Shown here: positions 1 through 5,464 of the stretch, in pieces
Numbering within the stretch: the first letter of the stretch is position 1
Layout of the letters: each line of letters opens with the position of its first letter
From: Chloroflexota bacterium
Lineage (GTDB): Bacteria > Chloroflexota > Anaerolineae > Anaerolineales > Villigracilaceae
Assembly (NCBI GenBank): GCA_021823555.1
Contig: JAKANW010000232.1
Span: 1 to 5,724 of the forward strand
DNA: 5,724 nucleotides
Reading direction: 5' to 3'
Position numbers and translations under genes: made by a program
Notes under the pieces: generated by a model
Seen by the model: the letters and a program-made list of their open reading frames with translations, nothing else
What the model was told of the DNA's origin: nothing
Database searches by the model: none

Positions 1-959
1 CGGCCGTGATTCTGACCGGCTGTGGAAGCCTGGCCGCACGCAATTCCGAGACGGCCAAGACAAACCAATCCTACGGGATGGGCGATGGGGCGTCTGCGCC
101 AATGGAGTTGCCCGCGGCCATGCCCACCATGGCCGCGCCCGCACTGGAATCGGCCCGCGCCGCCAACGGTGGGACAGGCATGACGGATAAGGAACTGAAC
201 GCGGAGGCCGCCGCGCAGGAACGCATGGTCGTCAAGAACGCCGAACTGACCATTGTGGTCAAGGACCCCAACCAATCGCTGACCGACATTTCCAACATGG
301 CGGCAGACATGGGCGGATATGTGGTGTCTTCAAACCTGTACCAATCCTACGCACCAAACGGCAGTAAGGTGCCCGAAGTGAATATGTCGATCCGCGTCCC
401 GGCGGACAAATTAGACAACGCCCTAGCGCAGATCAAAGCTGGAGCGGTCGAGGTGCAGAGCGAGAACGTCAGCGGACAAGATGTGACCAGCCAGTACGTT
501 GACCTCCAGTCACAGCTCACCAACCTCCAGGCCGCCGAATCGCAATTACAAGACATCATGAAGCAGGCGCAAAAGACGGAAGACGTGCTCAACGTCTATA
601 ACCAGTTGGTCTCCGTGCGCGGACAGATCGAGCAGATCAAGGGCCAGATGAAATACCTCGAGCAAACCTCCGCCACCTCCGCCATCAACATCCACCTGCT
701 GGCCGAAGCAACCATCCAGCCGCTTGAGATCGCCGGTTGGAAACCCGCCGGTGTGGCCCGCGACGCCATCCAGAACCTGATCTACTTCTGGCAGGATTTC
801 GTGGACTTCCTGATCCAGTTCGTGCTGAACTTCATTCCCAAACTGCTGACCATCCTGATCGTCTTCGGTCTGCCCATCTGGCTGATCGTGCGCGGCATCC
901 GCAATTGGAGGCGCAAGCGCAAGGCCCAGGCTGGCGTCAAGGAAGAAACGAAGGAATAG
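1..959 (+). CDS. DUF4349 domain-containing lipoprotein, 5' end cut by the window
   Basis: The reading frame is already open at the window edge (first full codon at base 3), so the true start lies upstream. The GTG at 6 falls inside the signal peptide and is unlikely to be the start. Residues are numbered from that GTG. A lipobox-like LTGC (cysteine at 6) suggests lipidation and export. A low-complexity Ala/Met/Pro-rich linker follows (about 10-70). The DUF4349 region covers about 72-233: a beta-rich start (RMVVKNAELTIVVKD), the VPADKLDNAL segment near 131, then DVTSQYVDLQ near 159, leading into a likely coiled coil (165-222) and a closing beta segment (INIHLLAE). A hydrophobic helix (about 268-297) followed by a basic WRRKRK tail anchors the C-terminus with the tail cytoplasmic. 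DUF4349 proteins are cell-envelope proteins without an assigned biochemical role, so none is claimed here. Stop TAG is at 957-959, and an intrinsic terminator follows within 15 nt. Confidence 0.88.
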   Translation, partial: AVILTGCGSLAARNSETAKTNQSYGMGDGASAPMELPAAMPTMAAPALESARAANGGTGMTDKELNAEAAAQERMVVKNAELTIVVKDPNQSLTDISNMAADMGGYVVSSNLYQSYAPNGSKVPEVNMSIRVPADKLDNALAQIKAGAVEVQSENVSGQDVTSQYVDLQSQLTNLQAAESQLQDIMKQAQKTEDVLNVYNQLVSVRGQIEQIKGQMKYLEQTSATSAINIHLLAEATIQPLEIAGWKPAGVARDAIQNLIYFWQDFVDFLIQFVLNFIPKLLTILIVFGLPIWLIVRGIRNWRRKRKAQAGVKEETKE

Positions 960-973
960 ACCATCATCCTCTG

Positions 974-1004
974 CCCCTCTCCCCAACTTGGGAGAGGGGT
1001 TTTT
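974..1004 (+). terminator. Intrinsic terminator after the DUF4349 gene
   Basis: A perfect 10-bp GC-rich stem (CCCCTCTCCC at 974-983, GGGAGAGGGG at 990-999) with a 6-nt loop is followed directly by five T (1000-1004), 14 nt after the stop codon. The same stem sequence, apart from one outer base, recurs inside the element at 1795-1917. The terminator therefore appears to be a copy of a dispersed CT-rich palindrome. Confidence 0.85.
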
Positions 1005-1007
1005 GCT

Positions 1008-1046
1008 CCCACCCCAAAATCCTGCGGACACGGATTTTGGGGTGGG
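1008..1046. repeat. Perfect 15-bp inverted repeat upstream of rsmG
   Basis: Arms CCCACCCCAAAATCC (1008-1022) and GGATTTTGGGGTGGG (1032-1046) match perfectly around a 9-nt spacer. It lies after the T-tract of the preceding terminator and reaches into the expected -35 region of the rsmG promoter. No T-tract follows it, so it is not an obvious terminator. It may be a dispersed repeat or a regulatory palindrome; the sequence alone does not decide. Confidence 0.8.
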
Positions 1047-1057
1047 TTGGGGTGGGG
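1039..1057 (+). other. G-quadruplex-forming motif abutting the rsmG -10 box
   Basis: Four G-runs of 4, 3, 4 and 4 are separated by loops of 1, 2 and 1 nt (1039-1042, 1044-1046, 1049-1052, 1054-1057). This fits the canonical G3+N1-7 quadruplex pattern with very short loops. It lies on the non-template strand of rsmG, ends directly at the TATAAT box, and overlaps the right arm of the preceding inverted repeat. Folding in the cell is inferred, not shown. Confidence 0.6.
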
Positions 1058-1063
1058 TATAAT
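1058..1063 (+). promoter_or_regulatory. -10 box of the rsmG promoter (probably leaderless transcript)
   Basis: A perfect TATAAT ends 8 nt before the ATG at 1072. The usual 6-8 nt from -10 to the transcription start puts the mRNA 5' end at about 1070-1072, at the start codon itself. No Shine-Dalgarno sequence is present. The -35 position 17 nt upstream (TTTTGG, 1035-1040) is a poor match and sits inside the inverted repeat. Confidence 0.7.
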
Positions 1064-1071
1064 TTTCTCCA

Positions 1072-1782
1072 ATGGAAAAACTCATCCAGGACGCGCGGAC
1101 ATTATTCAATGTTCACCTCACCGGTCGGCAAGTACTCGCCCTGGTCACGTACGAAAAAGAATTGATGACGTGGAACCAGCGCTTCAATCTGACCGCCATC
1201 CGTGATTCAGAGGGAATTCGCACCAAGCACTTTTTGGATTCGTTCTCCTGTGTTCTAGCCTGGAAAGCCAACCCGCCCTCGCGTCTCATTGACGTTGGGA
1301 CGGGCGCCGGCTTCCCGGGCATTCCCCTCAAAATTCTCTATCCCTCCATGCAGGTGACCTTGGTCGAGTCGGTCGGGAAAAAGGCCGCCTTCTGCCAGCA
1401 CATTGTGGAAGTGCTGAAGCTGGACGGCGTGGAAATCATCAACGCCCGCGCCGAAACGGTGGGACAGAATCCACGTCACCGCGAGCAATACGACTGGGCC
1501 GTGGCGCGCGCGGTCGCCGGGCTGAACGTGCTGAGCGAATACCTGCTGCCGCTGGTCAAGGTCGGCGGCACAATGCTGGCCCAAAAAGGCGAAAGCGGAC
1601 CGGCCGAAGCGCAGTCCGCTGAAAAAGCCATGAAGCTATTGGGGGGACAATTTCGCCAGATCACCGAAGTGACCCTGCCCGGCGTGGTGGAGGAGCGTTA
1701 TCTCGTGCTGGTGGACAAGACCCACGCCACACCGCCGAAATATCCGCGCAAGCCAGGCATGCCCGCCAAAGACCCACTGTAG
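1072..1782 (+). CDS. rsmG: 16S rRNA (guanine(527)-N(7))-methyltransferase RsmG
   Basis: This SAM-dependent enzyme methylates N7 of G527 (E. coli numbering) in the 530 loop of 16S rRNA; loss in other bacteria gives low-level streptomycin resistance. The 236-aa length fits the family (about 205-250). Visible family motifs in order: NQRFNLTAI (35-43), HFLDSF (53-58), the SAM-binding glycine motif DVGTGAGFPGIPLKI (74-88), LVESVGKKAAF (97-107, with acidic E99 where the SAM ribose is usually held), the catalytic-domain segment ARAVAGLNVLSEY (145-157), and the typical C-terminal PPKYPRKPGMPAKDPL (221-236). ATG 1072 is supported by the family N-terminus and by the -10 box just upstream. It has its own promoter behind a terminator and converges with the isomerase gene; the MITE-like element fills the gap. 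The usual gidA/parA neighbours are absent. Confidence 0.96.
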   Translation: MEKLIQDARTLFNVHLTGRQVLALVTYEKELMTWNQRFNLTAIRDSEGIRTKHFLDSFSCVLAWKANPPSRLIDVGTGAGFPGIPLKILYPSMQVTLVESVGKKAAFCQHIVEVLKLDGVEIINARAETVGQNPRHREQYDWAVARAVAGLNVLSEYLLPLVKVGGTMLAQKGESGPAEAQSAEKAMKLLGGQFRQITEVTLPGVVEERYLVLVDKTHATPPKYPRKPGMPAKDPL

Positions 1783-1794
1783 TTTTTTTATTTA

Positions 1795-1917
1795 CAGATG
1801 TTACGCACTTTTGCTCGAAAGCTCGTATTTTTCCTCACCCTAACCCTCTCCCAAAGGGAGAGGGGACTCTCTTCCCCTTTCGGGGGAAGGGCTGGGGATG
1901 AGGGTGCGTAACATCAG
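1795..1917. mobile_element. MITE-like element with terminal inverted repeats and 7-bp target duplication
   Basis: The ends CAGATGTTACGCAC (1795-1808) and GTGCGTAACATCAG (1904-1917) are inverted copies matching at 13 of 14 positions, with 12 contiguous (1797-1808 with 1904-1915). The direct repeat TTATTTA flanks them on both sides (1788-1794 and 1918-1924), as a target-site duplication would. The right copy supplies the stop codon of the isomerase gene. The 123-bp element has no ORF. Inside are two hairpins: CCCTCTCCC/GGGAGAGGG (1844-1852/1856-1864, 3-nt loop) and CTTCCCC/GGGGAAG (1871-1877/1883-1889). They are enclosed by the imperfect pair CCTCACCC/GGGGATGAGG. The size, TIRs and lack of coding capacity suggest a non-autonomous element. 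The flank is AT-rich, so a chance direct repeat is not excluded. Lying between convergent genes, its hairpins may also end transcription from both sides. Confidence 0.65.
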
Positions 1918-2985
1918 TTATTTACTTCCCTTCAAAGTTTCCTTGAAATTCTGCAATGCCGGGATGGGGGTTGGATCCACGCCATAAGCAATGGCGAGAT
2001 AATACGAGATGTAATCGCCGGTCAAGATCATTGTCCACATGTGAGCGAGCGGAGTGTTGCCACGTGCATCGAGGAAGTCGGTGTTCATACCTTCGAGCAT
2101 GAAGGCCTGCTTGGTCAAGTCCATGCGCAAACGGTCGCGTGGATGGTCTGAGGGAGCGCGCAAGAACAGGTTCATTGTGCGCGGCGCGAGAACTTCCTGC
2201 GGCAAGGCGGTTCCAGCCAGTGTGTTGTGATCCGCTTCGGGGATGACCTCGAAGTTGGCCGCGGCCTTGGTGTTCTCGTTGATCTGTGTCTTGAAGCGGC
2301 GCGCCACCGGAGCCAGCAAGCCCGAACCAAAGACCGTTACCCAGCGTCCCACCAATTGACCTGCGTACCGTTTGGCGGGATTCTGAACGGTGGGCACCTC
2401 CGCACGGAATTGTTCCTGCAAGCGTTTCATCTCGGTCACCGTGCCAGGCACCAGGTCAGCCTGATCGGGGATCAAGCCCAGGCGGACGAAACAGGCCAGC
2501 AGGAGTCCGAACGAGTAGCCCACCGCGGCGCGCGGCTGGCCGTCATGTGCGAAGGTCAACACGGGCATGTTCGCGTCCGCCGCGCGTTTCAACAGTTCCC
2601 CGCCCGTGCAAACCACGATGATGCGGCAGTCATTCTTGCGGGCAGCCTCGAACGCGTCCAGTGTCTCTTCCGTGTTGCCTGAATGCGAGGAGCAAATGAC
2701 CAACGTCTCCGGGCCGCGGGCGAAGCCTGGCAAACCGTAATCACGATGGATAACGACCGGCACAGGGCAGCTGGCCGCGACATATGCGGCCAGCAGATCC
2801 GCACCGATAGCCGAGCCGCCCATGCCAGCGATGACCACGCGCGAGACTTCGGAAGTCTGAGAGACTTCCGAAGTCTTAATACCCATTGCATAAGCGCGCG
2901 AGAATTGATCGGGAAGATCCTCGATCTCCGCCAGCATATTCTGCCGGTCGATGGTGCGAGCGTATTCCAGATCGTCGAGGTGCAT
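1918..2985 (-). CDS. Bifunctional phosphoglucose/phosphomannose isomerase (SIS domain)
   Basis: This family interconverts glucose-6-phosphate or mannose-6-phosphate with fructose-6-phosphate in the cytoplasm, feeding glycolysis and nucleotide-sugar synthesis. The 355-aa protein has an N-terminal SIS domain with VVIAGMGGSAIGADLL (50-65) and the sugar-phosphate loop CSSHSGNTEET (98-108). The second, PGI-type domain has INENTK (235-240; E237 as candidate catalytic Glu), IPEADHNTLAG (248-258; H253 as candidate catalytic His) and LQNFKETL (344-351; K348 as candidate Lys). Many relatives read NHNE where this protein has DHNT, a modest deviation. Residues 37-48 (KTSEVSQTSEVS) are an insert encoded by a perfect DNA palindrome, in the linker before the SIS core. 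ATG 2985 lies 6 nt after the preceding stop without a clear ribosome site, suggesting translational coupling as the last operon gene. Its TAA stop abuts the element at 1795-1917. The family call is firm; dual activity is inferred. Confidence 0.9.
   Translation of the reverse strand: MHLDDLEYARTIDRQNMLAEIEDLPDQFSRAYAMGIKTSEVSQTSEVSRVVIAGMGGSAIGADLLAAYVAASCPVPVVIHRDYGLPGFARGPETLVICSSHSGNTEETLDAFEAARKNDCRIIVVCTGGELLKRAADANMPVLTFAHDGQPRAAVGYSFGLLLACFVRLGLIPDQADLVPGTVTEMKRLQEQFRAEVPTVQNPAKRYAGQLVGRWVTVFGSGLLAPVARRFKTQINENTKAAANFEVIPEADHNTLAGTALPQEVLAPRTMNLFLRAPSDHPRDRLRMDLTKQAFMLEGMNTDFLDARGNTPLAHMWTMILTGDYISYYLAIAYGVDPTPIPALQNFKETLKGSK
2844..2876. repeat. 33-bp palindromic element in frame inside the isomerase gene
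   Basis: AGACTTCGGAAGTCT (2844-2858) and AGACTTCCGAAGTCT (2862-2876) are perfect inverted copies around GAG. Each arm is itself palindromic except for its central base, so the arms are also direct repeats with one mismatch. The length is 11 codons, so the frame is kept. It encodes most of KTSEVSQTSEVS (residues 37-48), a duplicated TSEVS that is not part of the core SIS fold. Confidence 0.85.
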
Positions 2986-2991
2986 GGCGAA

Positions 2992-3336
2992 CTAAGCGGC
3001 CGGGGTTTCTTCTTCGGCTTCTTCGGCAGATTGGTAATACAAGTCACGCCCAATATTGAGCAACTGGGCCAGGCCGCGCAGAACCAGGAAATAGAATACC
3101 CCCACCATTGGGTTCATGAAAACTTTGGAAATGAAAATGGCAGTGCGCTCGATCGGGTTAGATGGCAGGCTCGCCAACACCTGCGACCAATTGGAAACAA
3201 TGGAATACCCGTCATACAGAAAACCGATCAAGGCAAAAGCCAAAATCACATAGGCGATAATGTTAGCCCACATAACAAGGCGCGATACGGCGTCTTCCGA
3301 GTGGAAGATGAGATCTTTCTCTTCAGTTTCTTTCAT
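2992..3336 (-). CDS. Small two-helix membrane protein of unknown function
   Basis: I do not recognise a named family. The 114-aa product has an acidic, soluble N-terminus (1-18), a hydrophobic helix (about 20-41), a loop (YDGYSIVSNWSQVLASLPSNPIERT), a second hydrophobic helix (about 74-95) containing FMNPMVGVFYFLVLRGLAQ, and a strongly acidic C-terminal tail (SAEEAEEETPAA). It is probably an inner-membrane hairpin. The start is placed at ATG 3334-3336 because an AAAGGAG Shine-Dalgarno lies 6 nt upstream. The in-frame TTG at 3352-3354 would put that site inside the coding region and overlap the E1 stop, so it is less likely. It is the middle gene of the E1-membrane protein-isomerase operon, 14 nt after the E1 stop. 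Co-transcription suggests linked expression, but no functional link can be read from the sequence. Confidence 0.8.
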   Translation of the reverse strand: MKETEEKDLIFHSEDAVSRLVMWANIIAYVILAFALIGFLYDGYSIVSNWSQVLASLPSNPIERTAIFISKVFMNPMVGVFYFLVLRGLAQLLNIGRDLYYQSAEEAEEETPAA

Positions 3337-3342
3337 TTCATT

Positions 3343-3349
3343 CTCCTTT
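3343..3349 (-). promoter_or_regulatory. Shine-Dalgarno of the small membrane protein
   Basis: On the minus strand AAAGGAG ends 6 nt before the ATG at 3336. It is the only strong ribosome-binding site seen in this window. It decides the start over the upstream TTG (3354), and it lies just past the E1 stop codon (3351-3353), favouring re-initiation by ribosomes finishing E1. Confidence 0.8.
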
Positions 3350-3350
3350 T

Positions 3351-5429
3351 TCAAAATTCGAGCATGGATTGAATTTTCCGTTCAATGTCCGCGACCTGTG
3401 GCAGCACCGCATTCATCAAACCGATATTATAAGGGATAGGAACGTTTGGAACAGCCAATCTTGCCAAGGGCGCGTCCAAGTCGGTAAAGGCCTCTTCGGC
3501 GATGGTTGCCATGATCTCCGCGCCAAACCCGCCCGTGATTCCATCTTCATGCACAACCAGACACTTGCCGGTCTTGCGCACCGACTCGAGCACGCGCGGT
3601 TTGTCCCACGGAATGATCGTCCGCAAATCAAGAATCTCCACGCGTCCCGCGTGACCCTGAGCGGCCTCAGCCACCCGATGCGTCATCGCCCCCCAAGTGA
3701 CCACGGTCAACGCGTCGCCTTCCGCAAGTGCGGCGGCCTGACCAAATGGAATTATATACTCGTCGCCGGGATAGGGCCGGCGCGCAACAGCAGTGTCGAG
3801 CAGGGCGCGGTGCTCAAAGAAAATAGTCGGATCGTCGCCGCGCAGCGCGGTGCGGAGCAATCCCACTGCGTCGGCCGCGTTGGACGGAAATGCCAGCCGC
3901 AGCCCGATGGTGTGCGCGTAAATCGCCTCGCCGGTGACGGAATGCCACGGGTCGCCGATCTTTTTGCTGAACCCGACCGGGATGCGAATCACCACCGGCG
4001 CGGAAAATTTTCCCGCCGTGCGCCAGCGGATGGTTCCGAGATCATTAATTTGTTCGGTCGCCGGGTCAGCGTATTTGCGGAATTGAATTTCCGGCACGGG
4101 GTGCAGTCCGGCGATTGCCATACCCACCGCGCTGCCGAGGATGCCTTCCTCGGAAAGTGACGTGTCAAACACGCGGGCGTCGCCGAACTTCTCCTGCATG
4201 TGCGCCGTCGCACCGTGGACGCCGCCCTTCGCACCCACGTCCTCGCCAAAGACGATCACGCGCGGGTCGCGCGTCATCTCGACTTCGAGCGTGCGTCGCA
4301 CCGCGTCGATCAGGTTGAGGCGTTGGGGCGACCCATCAGGGTTGGCGTTCGTTGTCTGCGCATCCATGGGAAGGATCGCCCCTACAGATGCGAACACATG
4401 TCGGGTAGCAGAATCCGGCTCGGGGTCCGGCCACGCAGCGACCTCGTCCACGGCGGAGCGGACTTCGGCGGCCACGTCACGTTCGAGGGTTGCCCAATCC
4501 AGGTCAGGCAGGAATTTTTTCAAGCGGGCGAGAGGATCGCGCTCCCGGTCATCTTGTTTTTCGGTTTCAGTTTTATATGACTGGTCGTCAATGAAGGTGT
4601 GACCCATGAGGCGCGGCACGCGCAGATGCAGCAGGCAGGGACCGTTTCCGGCGCGCACATTGGCAACCGCTTCCGCGATCTTTTGCGGCACGTCTTCTGG
4701 ATCAAAACCGTCACCGTCGATAATGCACAGATTCTTGAAGCCGCGCAGGTTGGCGGAAAGGTCCGCGCCGGGGGTTTGCAAACTCGAACGGACGGAAATG
4801 GCGAAGGCGTTGTCTTCGATGAAGAAGAGCATCGGGATTTTGCGCGTGGAGGCGATGTTAAGCGCCGCCCAAAATCCGTTGGCCGCCACCGAGCCTTCAC
4901 CGCCGTGCGCCACGGCAATGGCTCGATCCCAATCCCTTTCGCCGAGCGCGTCGCAGTGATATTGAATGGCCTGCGCCCACCCCGCGGCAGGTGTGTATTG
5001 TGTGCCCACGTCGCCGGAGGATGGGAGGATGGTGGGACCACCTACCCTCCCCGCCCCCTTCCCTGCCAGGAAAGGGGGCGCAGAAGCAAAAGGCTTGTGC
5101 GAAAACACCACACCCACGTCGCGGCCTTCGGACGGAGAACCGGATTTTGACATGCCAGCCGCGACGGCTTCTTGAACAGTGAGTCCCGCGGCAAGCATGA
5201 AGGGACGCGAGCGATAGTAGACCGTCGCGGCGTCGTGCGGATGAGTCAATTGCAGGGCAAGTAGGATTTGCGAGAGTTCGTGGCCTTTGGCCGAAAATTG
5301 GTAAGGGACTTTGCCCGCCGGGGCAAGTTCGCGCTCTTCGAGTTCGTCGAGCAAGCGGGATGTGAGCAACAGGCGGGCAACACGCGGCCAATCGATTGTG
5401 GAGGAGGTAGCTGTCATCTCAAAAACCAT
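3351..5429 (-). CDS. TPP-dependent 2-oxoacid dehydrogenase E1, alpha/beta subunits fused
   Basis: E1 decarboxylates a 2-oxoacid with thiamine diphosphate and passes the acyl group to the lipoyl E2 of a dehydrogenase complex. The 692-aa chain joins an alpha half (about 10-330) to a beta half (about 371-690). Alpha has YYRSRP (71-76), SSGDVGTQYTPAAGWAQAI (137-155) and the TPP/Mg motif GGEGS...FFIEDNAFAIS. E178 and N207 are spaced as the metal ligands Glu193/Asn222 of human BCKDHA, which also has GEG instead of GDG, so a branched-chain-type E1 is favoured. Beta has FGEDVGAKGGVHGAT (394-408), FDTSLSEEGI (421-430), EIQFRKYADP (447-456) and HEDGITGGFGAEI (627-639). Residues about 112-134 are an extra loop encoded by a palindrome, and the linker 349-370 overlaps another imperfect inverted repeat. 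First gene of the operon; E2 and E3 are not in the window. Substrate is unresolved (branched-chain, pyruvate or acetoin). ATG 5429 or ATG 5417 could start it; neither has a clear ribosome site. Confidence 0.92.
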   Translation of the reverse strand: MVFEMTATSSTIDWPRVARLLLTSRLLDELEERELAPAGKVPYQFSAKGHELSQILLALQLTHPHDAATVYYRSRPFMLAAGLTVQEAVAAGMSKSGSPSEGRDVGVVFSHKPFASAPPFLAGKGAGRVGGPTILPSSGDVGTQYTPAAGWAQAIQYHCDALGERDWDRAIAVAHGGEGSVAANGFWAALNIASTRKIPMLFFIEDNAFAISVRSSLQTPGADLSANLRGFKNLCIIDGDGFDPEDVPQKIAEAVANVRAGNGPCLLHLRVPRLMGHTFIDDQSYKTETEKQDDRERDPLARLKKFLPDLDWATLERDVAAEVRSAVDEVAAWPDPEPDSATRHVFASVGAILPMDAQTTNANPDGSPQRLNLIDAVRRTLEVEMTRDPRVIVFGEDVGAKGGVHGATAHMQEKFGDARVFDTSLSEEGILGSAVGMAIAGLHPVPEIQFRKYADPATEQINDLGTIRWRTAGKFSAPVVIRIPVGFSKKIGDPWHSVTGEAIYAHTIGLRLAFPSNAADAVGLLRTALRGDDPTIFFEHRALLDTAVARRPYPGDEYIIPFGQAAALAEGDALTVVTWGAMTHRVAEAAQGHAGRVEILDLRTIIPWDKPRVLESVRKTGKCLVVHEDGITGGFGAEIMATIAEEAFTDLDAPLARLAVPNVPIPYNIGLMNAVLPQVADIERKIQSMLEF
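4322..4385. repeat. Imperfect inverted repeat over the E1 alpha/beta linker
   Basis: GTTGGGGCGACCCATC (4322-4337) and GAAGGATCGCCCCTAC (4370-4385) are inverted copies matching at 13 of 16 positions around a 32-nt spacer. They include a perfect 7-bp core, GGGGCGA/TCGCCCC. The region encodes residues about 349-370, the low-conservation linker between the two E1 halves. It could be a decayed dispersed palindrome or chance similarity in G+C-rich DNA. Confidence 0.4.
5016..5031. repeat. 8-bp tandem duplication in the E1 alpha coding region
   Basis: GGAGGATG occurs twice in a row (5016-5023, 5024-5031). It codes for TILPSS (residues 133-138) at the edge of the extra loop, next to the palindrome at 5052-5080. 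Confidence 0.5.
5052..5080. repeat. 29-bp CT-rich palindrome in frame inside the E1 alpha region
   Basis: CGCCCCCTTCCCT (5052-5064) and AGGAAAGGGGGCG (5068-5080) are inverted copies with one mismatch and a 3-nt spacer. The CT-rich-arm/GA-rich-arm design resembles the intergenic hairpins at 974-999 and 1844-1864. It encodes about residues 117-126 of E1 (APPFLAGKGA), within a loop between the conserved GRDVGVVFS and ILPSSGDVGTQYTPAAGW segments. The reading frame is intact on both sides. Confidence 0.75.
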
Positions 5430-5446
5430 GTAAAGGAAGTGGTCTG

Positions 5447-5452
5447 ATTTTA
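5447..5452 (-). promoter_or_regulatory. Possible -10 box of the E1 operon
   Basis: On the minus strand TAAAAT lies 17 nt before ATG 5429, predicting a transcript start near 5440 and a leader of about 11 nt (or about 23 nt if ATG 5417 is used). It follows the palindrome that probably ends the carboxypeptidase transcript. No convincing -35 is visible. Confidence 0.35.
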
Positions 5453-5464
5453 CCCTGTTAAATA

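Noticed and set aside
6..8. GTG at 6 as the true start of the DUF4349 gene
   Set aside because: The lipobox cysteine would then be residue 6, too short for a signal peptide; the frame is open to the window edge, so the start lies outside.
546..1109. Long open frame antisense to the DUF4349 gene and the intergenic repeats
   Set aside because: It lies opposite a well-supported gene, runs through a terminator hairpin, and its translation is low-complexity and Gly/Asp-rich with no family motif.
1795..1917. CRISPR array, small RNA gene or riboswitch in the rsmG-isomerase gap
   Set aside because: There are no regularly spaced direct repeats. The structure is explained by TIRs plus hairpins, and the position between two 3' ends excludes a leader riboswitch.
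2227..3372. Plus-strand open frames opposite the isomerase and small membrane protein
   Set aside because: Antisense to genes with clear motifs and a ribosome site; no supporting start signals or domain patterns.
3369..4160. 263-codon open frame on the plus strand opposite the E1 beta half
   Set aside because: An antisense shadow of a G+C-rich gene whose minus-strand product shows continuous E1 motifs; the plus-strand translation has no recognisable domain.
5010..5085. Possible frameshift or assembly error in the E1 alpha region
   Set aside because: The conserved E1 motifs on both sides are in the same frame and no stop occurs, so the extra segment is an in-frame insertion.
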